Below, in pieces: positions 1-10,156 of a DNA stretch of 64,000 nt (its first letter is position 1; each line of letters begins with the position of its first letter). The stretch covers positions 868,001 to 932,000 of the forward strand of contig OX637628.1 in the NCBI GenBank assembly GCA_951802195.1, in the 5' to 3' direction. The translations under genes were made by a program, and so were the position numbers. The notes under the pieces were generated by a model, which searched no databases, was not told the origin of the DNA, and saw only the letters and a program-made list of their open reading frames with translations. This stretch comes from Tausonia pullulans. Lineage: Eukaryota > Basidiomycota > Tremellomycetes > Cystofilobasidiales > Mrakiaceae.

Positions 1-3000
1 GGGTGACGACGACATCGAATCGGAAGAGGAAACATACGACTCGATCGTTCGGACCAAGAATCTCTACTACTCCCAGAAGACCAAAGCCGACCCGATGGAC
101 GTTTCAGCCTGGCTCGCTTGGGCTCGCTTCTCCGCCACGGCAGGCTTCCCTGCCGTCTCTGATCCCAGCTTCCTCGCGGCGAAGACTTCCTCCTCCTCCG
201 CTCGTCCTCTCGCCTCAACTCTCCATGGTCGGGCTGAGATCACCCTCATCCATCTCACCCGGGCGCTTGAGCAGCACCCAGCCCTCGCGGAGAGCGTACA
301 ATTCATGCTGGCGCTCCTCGAGGCTGCGACGGAGGTCGAGCCAGCGGAGAAGGTTGGCAAACGGTGGGACGAGGCCCTGAGGAGCAAGCTCGGTGGTGAT
401 ATTGCTGTCTGGCGAGCTTGGGGAAGCTGGAAGATGAGCGAGCGGGAAAGCGGAGGCGGCGGAGGAAATGTCACAGCAGCATGGGCGGAAGAGGGACTGG
501 CTCGTCTGCGAGGGCTTTGGCAGGCTGCGGAACCTAAATCGTCTGGTGATTTTGCTGCGTCTTATTTTGTTGTGGCTCATCTGATGTTGCTGATAACGAG
601 TGACCCATACAGTGCGCGAAGAGATCGAGGGCATCGAGGTTTACCTTCTCCTGCGGGCGTGTCTCGCTCTGAAAGAGGCCGGTATGTCGACTCCTACACC
701 CCTTTGCCTCAGTCTTGAATTCTCGGCGAGGTTCTGCTGACATCATTATCTCGCTTCCAGGCTACGCCGAGAGAGCCCTTGCCATCTTCCAGGCTCAAAT
801 TGAGCTGTGAGTCTTTCTCTTATCTTCCATCTTCTTGAAGGCGACGGCTGACGCTACCCCGGTCCATCCAGCATCTTCTATGTTCCTGAGCGAATTGCTC
901 TTTGGCCATTCGAGGAGATCCTCGGCTCGCTCGAAGATTTCTGGGATTCGGAGGCTCCGCGCTTCGGCGAAGATGGCGCTCAAGGATGGGCATCGGCGTC
1001 CGATGCGTCATCCCAGGAACCCCCACCGCCGTTCTCGCCTCCGCCTTTCGTCGAGACATCTTCTGATGATCCATTCACCCGATGGATGACCAGCGAAATC
1101 TATGCATCGTCCGCCGTCCTCTCGTCGCGGACGTCCGATGAGGCCGTCCCTGTAGGTGGCGATGGTCTTACGGATGAGGATGACCCCTTCCGCCTCGTGC
1201 TCTTCTCCGATGTTCGGCCACTCCTCTTCCCCATCGGCTCCCCCACTGTCAGGCCATTCCTCATCTACTCCCTCTTTACCTTTCTCAACCTTCCCTTTAC
1301 CCCGCCGGGCGCGTCGACATCGGAGCCCTTTTATTCTGACGCTTTCCTGCACAACGAGCTCGCCTATTCGGATTCGCTTCGGGCCCGATTCTGGCCAGAT
1401 CACCTGCAGCAGGATGCTGAGAAGCGGCGGAAATTCATTAGCGACGGAGGCATGGAACCAGAAATGGAGGCAGGCGTGGAGAACCCTTGGGAATGCCCTG
1501 TCCGCGCCTGGCCGGTGGGGGTGGAGAGTCTATTCCGGAGGAAAGGGACAGGATTTACGGTTTTGGAGAGGGGCCTTGTCCACGAGGGCTTGAAGGGTTT
1601 CACTAGGTGAGTGACGCATCCGAATCAGCCTCAACATTACGCTAGCACTGATGCCGAGCTTCACCAACGCCTTATCAGCAACGCGCTCAACCAAATCCGC
1701 AAGCTCTATGTCGACCCTCTCTTTGCTCTCTATGCGTTATCATTTGAGGCAGTTTTCAGTCCCAAAGCGTTGGTCCGCCGTCTCTTTCAAGGAGCTGCAT
1801 CCTCGATGCTAACTTGCCTCCAGTGCTATCAAGCTCGCCAAGACCATCCTCGCCGAAAGGCGCGACTCACTAGAACTCTGGGACGGCTACGCACGGCTCG
1901 AGAGGCAGCGTGGCAAGACGGCCGACGCGCGCAAGGTCTACGTGACAGCGCTCTCGATGAGCTCTGATGACGTCAAGGCCGAGAGTGCCCAGGGGATGGG
2001 AGATGCCTGGAAGCTCTGGCGAGGCTGGATCGACATGGAGTGGGAGGAGGGAGAGATGCAGCGAGCGACGGCCGTTCTCATTGCAGCCGCTGGTCCCTTA
2101 GACGCTCTCGGTAAGTCCCTTTCGCTCGGCGTCGTCTTCCACACTCAGTTCTTCAAGCGCTGATCCCCCGTAATCACTCAAGAGAGCCATCTCAGTGCTT
2201 CTGTGCCAGATGACCCGCCTACGCCCGTGCAGATATTGCGGACTCGGCAGTTCTTTGGCCGGGCCATCTCGGCTGCGCTCATCCCTTCCGCGACCCCCTC
2301 CCTCGCTCGGAACGCCGTTCACCTCATCCATCTTTCGGCGCTGTTCACCTACCTCACGACACGCTCGCTTCCCGCAGTCTCGGAGGTATACACTCAGAGC
2401 ACGCTCTTCCCCACTTCATCCCTCACCGAGCTCGACCGTGAGCTTCTCACCATCTCCCAGTCGTCACTCCTTTACCGTCACATGACGATGCCGTCCGTTC
2501 AGTTCCGTCCCGCCGAGATTCGTGCCAACCTCGAGCGCGCGATCGAGGCGTTCCCAAAGGACATTGCGCTTCTCAGTATCTACGCAGCGACAGAGGGCCG
2601 AATGAGGTACCAGAACCGCGTGCGCGGTGTCCTCGAGCACCAGGTTTTGTCGCGCGAAGAGGACGTTTCTGGCTGGGTTTTCGCGATTTGGCTCGAGCTC
2701 CGGATGGTGAAGGGCCATCACAACGAGCACGCCGTTCGCAGCCTCTTTGAGCGGGCATTCGACCGGCCTGGGTGGGCTTTATATTCTTGATTCTTACTCT
2801 GTCAATCAACTGACTTTGCCTGCTCAACCCAACAGGACGAAGCACTACATCACCCTTTGGAGGCTCGCCATCGAGCACGAGCTTCTCTTGAAGCAACCCG
2901 CACGGGCAAAGGCACTTCTCTACCGCGCGATCAAGGCCTGTCCGTGGTCCAAAAGTATAACCCCCTTATTCTTTGGCTCAGGAACAACAGTCACTCATCC

Positions 3001-3279
3001 TGTCATCTCGCGGTTTCACCCTTAATAGACCTCTATCTCCTGCCGTTCGGCCCCCTCCGCGAGTCCTTCACCGCTCGCGAGCTTGAAGAGGTGGCGGACT
3101 TGATGGCCAATCGCAAGGTTCGCATCCGGGTCGGCATGGAGAGCTTCCTCGAAACCTGGCGAGGCGAGGGCGAGAGCGAGGAGGACGAGGATGGCCGGGC
3201 ACTCGAGGGGGAGATGGGCGAGGATGAGAGACTGTTGGTGCGCGCGCAGGAGGAGAGGGCGAGACTGATGCCGTATTGA
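1..3279 (+). CDS. NRDE2: NRDE2-family HAT-repeat RNA surveillance protein, 5'-truncated
   Basis: This is the C-terminal part of an NRDE-2 protein (S. pombe Nrl1, human NRDE2), a nuclear partner of Mtr4-like helicases that affects RNA decay, splicing and R-loops. The reading frame is already open at base 1, so the N-terminus lies outside the window. Seen in order are a helical-repeat start (PMDVSAWLAWARF), the family block around 640-800 (LLLRACLALKEAGYAERALA), the conserved DPFRLVLFSDVRPLLF near 1185-1235, and the HAT-like helical repeat AERRDSLELWDGYARLERQ near 1850-1915. The end is acidic and stops with TGA at 3277. Several short introns interrupt it, for example one starting with gtaagt near 2112. 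The family assignment rests on the order and spacing of these blocks. The exact exon edges were not all resolved. Confidence 0.88.
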
Positions 3280-3794
3280 GAGATGAATTTGATCTCGTGT
3301 GTGCCTGGAAGACCTTCTGAAGATGGAAAGTCTCGAGGTTTTTGAGGTATTCGAGTTACGCCGCGATCGCCGCAGCTCCTTTGTTTACGTCGAAGGCAAA
3401 GATTCCTGGGCGGCAGCGGCTGTTCATGCTATCGATATAATTGGAGACCAGCTTGCAACCCGGGTTTGATAGGAAGAGCAGGTTGAAGACGAACTCTTAG
3501 ATCGCATGGATAAAGGCCGAAAGAGGAACGACAAGCAGTACACGGCCTCGCGTCGGTCAGTGCAGCATGACGCGTCTGGTCGAGTGTGCTCTTGATGATT
3601 CGATGAGGCCTCAACCATCATCTTCCTTCACCCAACTATCGAGTTTCTCGGGCTTTCCCCTCCGGCGAGGTCTTCCCAGCCCAGGCTCACGAAGCTGCTC
3701 AGACAGTAGCCACCTTAGTCCCTTGGCCTTCTCTCCCTCACGCGACAGGCGAACAGACAAGACCAGACAGCACCCTCCTCCTCTCCCGCCTGAC
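3280..3794. other. Intergenic spacer NRDE2-WDR83
   Basis: This holds the 3' region of NRDE2 and the 5' region of WDR83. The last 150 bases before the WDR83 ATG are pyrimidine-rich, as in other promoters of this window. No gene is seen. Confidence 0.5.
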
Positions 3795-5043
3795 ATGCCT
3801 CCCAAAGCCTCCCCTCAAATCGACTTTGGCCTCCCCTCGCCACCTCCCTCCAAGCTCGTGCACACCCTTGAGGGTCACACCGGCCCCGTCCATGTCGTCC
3901 GGTACAACGTTGGGTCCAAATATCTCCTTTCCGGCGGACAAGACCGGACGATCCGCCTCTGGAACGCCTCGTCCGGCAAGGAAATCAAGACGTACAAGGG
4001 TGGCCACGCCTACGAGGTTCTGGGCGTCTGCGTCAGCCCGGACAACGCCCGGTTCGGGTCATGCGGTGGGGACAAGAGCGTGTACCTCTGGGACGTGACG
4101 AGTGGGACGGTCTTGAGGAGGCTCTCGGCGCACTCGGGGAGGGTCAACGCCGTCGAGTTCAATAAGGATGGGTCCATCTTAGCCAGTGGTAAGTCCTAAG
4201 GGAGGGAGTCGGTTTGGTATGCGCGTAACTGACCGCTGGCTCTCGTCGCGTCGCGTCTTGCGCCAGCTTCTTATGATGCAACGCTAGCTCTCTGGGACCT
4301 CAAGTGAGTCGTTCCCTCTCAAGTTTCTCTCTCTCTTTCTTCCCTTCTATCATCGGACTCATGTTTTTTTTTTATCCACAGATCCCAGATGCGAGCCCCG
4401 ATCCAAACGCTCAACGACGCCAAAGACTCGATCACGTCGGTCGTCATCCAGGATGCGACGATCACCACGGGCTCCGTCGACGGTTTCGTCCGAACTTACG
4501 ATCTCCGGATGGGTCAGCTCCAGTCGGACTACATGGGCCGTGAGCATTGCTCCTATATCTCTCGTTCATTGCGCATCTGTGGTTGATTTTTTCTCTGGTG
4601 CACCTTCCCTCGCAGACCCCGTCACCTCCCTCACCCCCTCCCCCACGACCCCCTCCACCCTCCTCATCACAACCCTCGACTCCCACCTCCGCCTTCTCGA
4701 CCGCACAACCTCCCGTGTCCTTGCCTCCTTCACAGGGCACACCAACACGTCCTACCGCACGAAAGCCGCATTCCTTCGTGGTGAAAGCGCCGTCGTCGTC
4801 GGGGATGAGAACGGGGAGCTTTGGTCGTGGGGCGTCGTCGACGGCAAGGTGTTGGAGAAGAGGAGCTCGGGTGGGAAGAGGGCGGTACTGTGGACGGAGG
4901 TGAGGGAGGATGGGGCGGAGATGGCTTGTAGTGGGACCGGTGGGTGGCGATCGCTTGCGTGCACACGCCTCGAGGGGGGGCTGACTACTGACGTCTTGTT
5001 TCTTCGTTCCTCAGACGGTCTCGTTAGGATCTGGCGCAAGTGA
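3795..5043 (+). CDS. WDR83: WD40-repeat protein WDR83/MORG1 homologue
   Basis: This is a small WD40 propeller protein. In animals WDR83 (MORG1) scaffolds ERK signalling and is also found in catalytic spliceosomes; the fungal copy probably acts with the splicing machinery. Five exons (3795-4188, 4267-4303, 4382-4539, 4616-4939, 5015-5043) join to 313 residues, almost the same as the 315-residue human protein. WD repeats begin at KLVHTLEGHTGPVHVVRY, and strands end with IRLWN, VYLWD, LALWD and VRIWRK, the last just before the stop. The start is the ATG of MPPKAS, because the propeller begins about 20 residues later. All introns are GT..AG and 65-80 bp long. The fourth repeat has a degenerate WD (VRTYDLR), which is common in this family. 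Confidence 0.9.
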
Positions 5044-5193
5044 GGTGGATGTCCAACCCACCCTTGGGCCCGACCTAGGAAAGAGGAGGAGCCTTCCGTC
5101 GCCGTGTCCGCTTCTCAGCTTCGCCTGCCTGCGTTCGTCATCTGTAAGCGAGTCCTCTCGCCGCATGCGCGCCTGTGCGGATCAAGACTGACT

Positions 5194-5196
<3 letters not shown>

Positions 5197-5227
<31 letters not shown>
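5197..5227 (+). repeat. (CT)n microsatellite
   Basis: About 15 uninterrupted CT dinucleotides lie in the 3' flank of WDR83. It is probably length-polymorphic between strains. Confidence 0.9.
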
Positions 5228-5230
<3 letters not shown>

Positions 5231-5350
5231 AGCTAGCGAACGCAAATAAGGATAGACGGAAAGCCTGCCAACTGGGTTGCGAGCCCTCGTACCACCCCGA
5301 GGCCCCGTCCGTCCAAGGGCGAACGAAGGAGGACGGCCAACCAAAGCGCA

Positions 5351-5372
5351 CTCTCTCTCTCTCTCTCTCTCT
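5351..5372 (+). repeat. (CT)n microsatellite, second copy
   Basis: About 11 CT units lie 124 bases after the first CT tract, on the same strand. Confidence 0.85.
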
Positions 5373-5485
5373 TTTCGCCTGCTCATCAGCGCTCTCGCAT
5401 GAGCGGAAGCGATCAAATGGTCACTTGTACGCCAAGAAGAGAATCATGAGAGAATGTGGAAAAAAAAAAACAGATGCGAACAATC

Positions 5486-7340
5486 TCAGAACCCCCGCAA
5501 GCCCAGTACGTGCCTCACATCCGCTGTAAACCTCAGGCTGTCCAGCACGGGGAGCAAGTCAAGAAGCGCCTGGTCATTTGGGTCGGAGAACCAACCGTCG
5601 ATGGGGATGCCGTTGGCTTTCATTGTTGTTGAGAGGGAGGGGAATGTTAGCGATAGCGCAGGAAGAAGTGAGAGAGCGAGATGGCGCACCTTGGTGGAAG
5701 GAGTAGGAGATGGGAGAGTTGTCGATGAGCGCTAGGGACTGGAGGTCTTCGTTCAAACACGAGAGGTCCTTGATGTAGGCGCCGTTGGAGTGTTGGACGC
5801 AGGACTTCGGGGTTTGTGCGTGTGTCAGTTTCTCGTCCCTTGGTTCCTCGCCGTGCAAGGACTACTACTCACATCACGGAAGAGCCGCTTGGAAAACATG
5901 CCACGCCCGCCGTCGAGCCAATCGATCACTGGATCGGCATACTCTTGCATCGAGGCGGTGAAGATGACGATCGTGTACCAGCTTGAAATCTAGGGTGAAT
6001 GGTTCAATGACCGTGTGACGTAAACAGAGTGAGGAGAAAACAAACCTTTTTCAAGAAGAAGTCGACATAAGGCCGCTTGTAAACGTGGTACACAGTCGAA
6101 CGACCGTTGAGGAAGACCTGCAAGGTGTAGAAATCATTAACCACGTGCTCATCATCCGAGCGAAACAAACGTGTCAAACCCTTACCTCGACCATGTGCCC
6201 CTCACCCTTCCTACCACCACCCAGCCCCGATGGTCTCGACGTAGAATGGATGAGCGTCTCGTCGAGATCGAGGATGAGCGTCTTGGGCCGATGGAACGGC
6301 GTTGTCCGCTTGGCGGCGCGATCAGCAGGTGGAGTCTCCGACCTCGAGGAGCGCAACGTCGGTTGGTCCAGGAGGTGCAAGGATGCAGATGGGGATGCGG
6401 AGGGCGGATTACGGGAGAAGGAGATGCCATGGACAGTAGAAGAGGTTGGGAGGAGGAGCAACTTCGAGCGAGGGGGTGCTGCGTCTGGTGCTGGCGGGGG
6501 TTGCTGAACGACGATGGGCTCGGCAAGTGGGAGAAGAGGTGCAGGGAGAGCCGGGGACGGCGTTGGCGGTTCGAAGGAGATGGAAGGTGAGATCGAGTGC
6601 GAGGAGTCGGACGGAGAGGCTTGAGTACGTGGATCGACGAAGCCGTCAGAAGTCACGCGGGTGATGGGCCCATGGCTGTCGGCGGTCGTATCGAGCGAAG
6701 AGGTCGTCGTCGACAGTTCACTGCCCTCGTCTTCATCTCTAGCATTGCCGGCCGTAGCAGCGGTAGAAGTCTTATTTCCGAGTTTCGGCGAGGGTGACAA
6801 GGAGACCCGGCGGCTCTCGCTCCCACCGGAGTGCGACGACGACGACGACGTCGAAGCCGACCTAGCGAGCCGCCGACCCCTCCGACCGCCGGCGAGACCG
6901 AGCCAGATGAGGAGCGTGACTACAAGCTGCCAAAGCCGGGCAAAGAGGACAGAGAGACCCCACTTCCACTGGCCAGTTGGTCTCGGCCTCCTCCTGCGTC
7001 CACCAACGCCAGCGAGACGCGTCGCGCCGCTGCCTGCCGTCGTTGACCGCTGGGTGGCGTCACCATCGTCGTCTTCATCGGATATCGCTACTGGAGAGGA
7101 CAAGAACGACGTCGACTCGAGCGAGCCGGGGGACGAGGGTCGTGGCCGGCGCTGAGTGGTCAACGGTGGGTCAGACGACGTCGAGCGCCGACGTAGGAGA
7201 GGGGGCGTATTGCGGCCGTCGAGGAGCGTCCGAGGGCTGGCGGGAAGCGAACGAGACGGAACGGGCCCTGCTCGGTCGGGGGAGGCGGTGTGGGACGGAG
7301 ACCGAGTGAGGTAGCGGTCCAGGTGGGTGATGGAATTCAT
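5486..7340 (-). CDS. NEM1: Nem1/Dullard-type nuclear-envelope protein phosphatase
   Basis: This is a catalytic subunit of the Nem1-Spo7 (CTDNEP1-NEP1R1) type, which dephosphorylates the phosphatidate phosphatase Pah1/lipin at the nuclear/ER membrane and so steers phospholipid versus triacylglycerol synthesis. Five exons (7340-6186, 6117-6046, 5989-5873, 5804-5690, 5616-5486) join to 529 residues. There is a disordered Ser/Pro/Arg-rich N-terminal half with one hydrophobic segment near residue 135 ([17 protein letters not shown]). The FCP1/HAD domain follows, with the DxDx(T/V) active site in [13 protein letters not shown] and then [42 protein letters not shown] and [14 protein letters not shown]. 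The start at MNSITHLD was chosen because fungal Nem1 proteins begin similarly. The frame stays open upstream to 7673, so a longer N-terminus is possible. Confidence 0.92.
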
Positions 7341-8250
7341 GACAGGGTCTGGCCAGAACAGCTGGGGCGAGAGAAAGCCGAGAAGCGATGACGAGGGGCC
7401 GAGCGGCGGCGCTGTGATGCAGCGTGCCGAGAGAGTCAAGGTGGAACGCCCGGGGGGGAGGGAAGCGAAAGAAGAAGAAGGTGGAAAGAGCTCCCTGTGC
7501 TCTCTCTCTTTGGGGTCAGGAGAGACGCGAAAGCAGCAGGCGGTGGTTGAATGTCGGAAGGGGGTGAGGAGCTGGGGACAAACACGCGAGGCAGTGTCGG
7601 CCCAAGCAAGCGCCGGTGAGCGGTGACGCGCTTCGCCGAGCGAGTGGGCCGACTTCTCAACTCTTTGAGCCATTGATTTTTGCGATCAAGCGAGCCACAT
7701 CCTCAGCTGTCTGTGGTGGAGCGCGCTTCAGGATTATCCTCTTTTCTGGCATACGGAGAGTAACGGCTAGAGAGAGAGCTCGTCGGGTCAAGCCGTTGAT
7801 GGGGTGGCGGGCCATGCGTCGTCCCCAACCGCTAAGCTAGATCACCTGCTACTCTAAAATATTGCAGACTTCGCAAGTAGAAAGAAAGGTGACCTATACT
7901 TCCGCCGCACCTGTTGATGTTTCAGTCGTTTATCTCTGGATGTCGGTCGCGAGAAATCCCCTAAGGTCTCAAGTCCCGCAGTGGTGACGACGCCCTAGAA
8001 TGAATGCGCCCGCTGGGACGTTGAAGAGCGCCGCGCTTACAGGCCCTCATCGCTGGAACGGCTTGATCTCGTTAAGCAATGAGCCCTCTTCCCATTTGTG
8101 GGCTAAATACGAGCCTGCTTGTCTCTATACTCCTCTCCATCTATTCTCGTAGCAAGGGCGATGTCTCATGAGAATTGGTCAAACAGCGGCCACACGGCTC
8201 GGCGTTCATCTTCATCTGAATATACGACAGACAGTTCACACGCTCCACAT
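7341..8250. other. Intergenic spacer: NEM1 promoter side and cyclophilin 3' flank
   Basis: About 910 bases. The part next to NEM1 should hold its promoter and 5' leader. I see no gene, tRNA or repeat. Confidence 0.5.
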
Positions 8251-9817
8251 TTAGCAGGTGCCGGAGGCAGCGATGGTGACCTGATTAGAGCGATGACGTG
8301 GAGCTTATCAGCGAGAACAGGGGGGGAGGACAACAAGATAGAGCGCGTCCAAAGCAGACCACGAAGTCAACTTACCTTGGCCTTGGGCTTGCCAGAGTCG
8401 GTTCCGTAGGACTCGATCTTGGAGACAAGGTCCAGTCCGCTGACAACCTATATTGTAGGATCGCATCGAGAAATGGTCAGCGGTCGTAGAAAGGCAAGCG
8501 CAAGCGAGCAAGGGGGCGGCGCTTCAGGCCTGACGGTCCCCAAAATGGCAGCTCAAGCTGGTGACGTACCTCGCCGAAGACGACGTGCTAGAGTTAAGAA
8601 AGCAGGTGATGTCAGGGTTAAGAGCGATACAAGGATAACCGAGGAGAAAGTTATGGCAGGAGGGGAGTGGGAAAGGGACGGTGATGTCGAGTTCGTCCTC
8701 CCCTGCTTTGCACTGATATTGCAGCCATCATGAACACCAAGATGAGCAGATAAAACGCACCTTGCCATCGAGCCAGGAAGTCTTAACAGTCGTGATGAAG
8801 AACTGCGATCCGTTAGTTCCGGGACCGGCGTTGGCCATGGAGAGAAGTCCAGGCTTGGTGTGCTTGAGGTTGAAGTTCTCATCGGCGAACTTGGCGCCGT
8901 AGATGGACTTTCCACCGGTTCCGTTGTGGGCTGTATACGCGTGAGATGGAGGTATAGTGAAGTGAGAAAGGAGGGTAGGTGTGCGATGAAAGGGAGACAG
9001 AAGGATAGCAGGCGAGCGGGTAATCCGTGGTCAGCCGTGCTCGGCGTGCATGGGATCAATCCAAACAGCAAACAGCGAGCGAGCAAGACGCACCGGTGAA
9101 GTCACCTCCCTGTAGTGAAACACGGTTTCGTGTCAGAGTCCGTCAGTACTTAACTTCAACAAGAGCCTTGACGGGCAGCGATGCCACAAGACCGCGCGCC
9201 ACAGCGCACGTTCGACTTACCTGGAGCATGAAGGAGGGGATAACGCGGTGGAAGCCCGATCCAGCGTATCCGAAGCCGTTCTGGCCAGTGCAGAGCTCGC
9301 GGAAGTTCTGAAGAAAGGAAGAGAGAATAGGGAAACCAGGGGAGGGTCAGTATGAAGGAGAGATGAAGCGCGGCGCAAAGAGGACAAGGGAAGGACGGAC
9401 GCGGGCGGTCTTGGGGACGACGTCGTCGTAGAGCTTGAAGACGATCTTGCCGGCGGGGGTTCCGTTGATCGAGATATCGAACTAAATGCGGAGGGAAGCA
9501 GGGCGGAGAAGGGGGCGAAGGGGATATAAGAGAGAGGAAGGGTGGTCAGATGATGACGCTGACGGTTGTGCGATCGTGACAGGGGAGCGACTTACGAAGA
9601 CGTTACTAGAAGAGGCACAACAGAATGACAGCCCAACAGGCAAGACATAGCAAGAGAGAGGAAGAGGGACGGGCGAGGGGCAAGCAGTGAAGGTGATCAG
9701 CGTCAATGGAGCTCTTGACAACGATGGAACCCCGCGGAAGGAAGGGGCGAGGGGCGAGGGGGAAGCCCAAGAAAACAGGGGGAGAGCCCGAAGAAGAAGC
9801 GAAGCGACTCACGACAT
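8251..9817 (-). CDS. CPR1: Cyclophilin A-type peptidyl-prolyl cis-trans isomerase with microexons
   Basis: This is a cytosolic single-domain cyclophilin, which catalyses proline isomerisation and is the cyclosporin A target. Nine exons (9817-9813, 9605-9596, 9481-9401, 9307-9221, 9109-9094, 8930-8761, 8587-8570, 8447-8376, 8280-8251) sum to 489 nt, giving 162 residues, the usual length. Seen in order are [39 protein letters not shown] (Arg of the catalytic FHRVIP), [36 protein letters not shown] (cyclosporin-contacting Trp and the core His) and [10 protein letters not shown] at the end. The first coding exon is only 5 nt and three internal exons are 10, 16 and 18 nt, yet every junction has GT..AG and the phase is kept throughout. 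Confidence 0.96.
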
Positions 9818-10156
9818 GTTAGAACTGAAGAAGGAGCAGGGCGCAGCAAGTCAGCATGGAGCAAGAGAGGCAAGGTATGGGGGGGACGGCGAACGGACGA
9901 TATGAGCAGTGATGAAAGAAGGGGAGAGGGAGATGGTTTGGAAGAGCTTCGGCGGGCGGGCCTCGTTGCTCAGCCCTTGCCCTCCTGCCTGGTTCTCGCT
10001 CGCTGACCGGTTGTGTCCTTTGTCCGCCCGGACCCGCTTGCGCAAACGCACCGGCCGGGTCTTTATGTTACACGTCACTCAGCAGCGGACAATGGACACA
10101 GAAAGAGATCCCATCACACCGATGACATCATCGAGATCAAAAGATGGACTATCTCA
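9818..10156 (-). promoter_or_regulatory. Cyclophilin upstream region
   Basis: This stretch lies between the cyclophilin ATG and the stop of the next minus-strand gene. It contains purine/pyrimidine-biased DNA but no motif I can name. It is inferred as the promoter from position only. Confidence 0.4.

Larger units (their letters stand above)
5044..5485. other. Convergent 3' spacer between WDR83 and NEM1
   Basis: This is the 3' flank of two converging genes. It contains two (CT)n tracts, listed separately, and a run of ten A's at 5461-5470. No coding potential is convincing: the frames through the CT repeats are low-complexity. Confidence 0.55.

Noticed and set aside
5104-5529. Plus-strand frame running through both CT repeats
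   Set aside because: It is mostly Ser-Leu repeats from the microsatellites. No splice or domain support.
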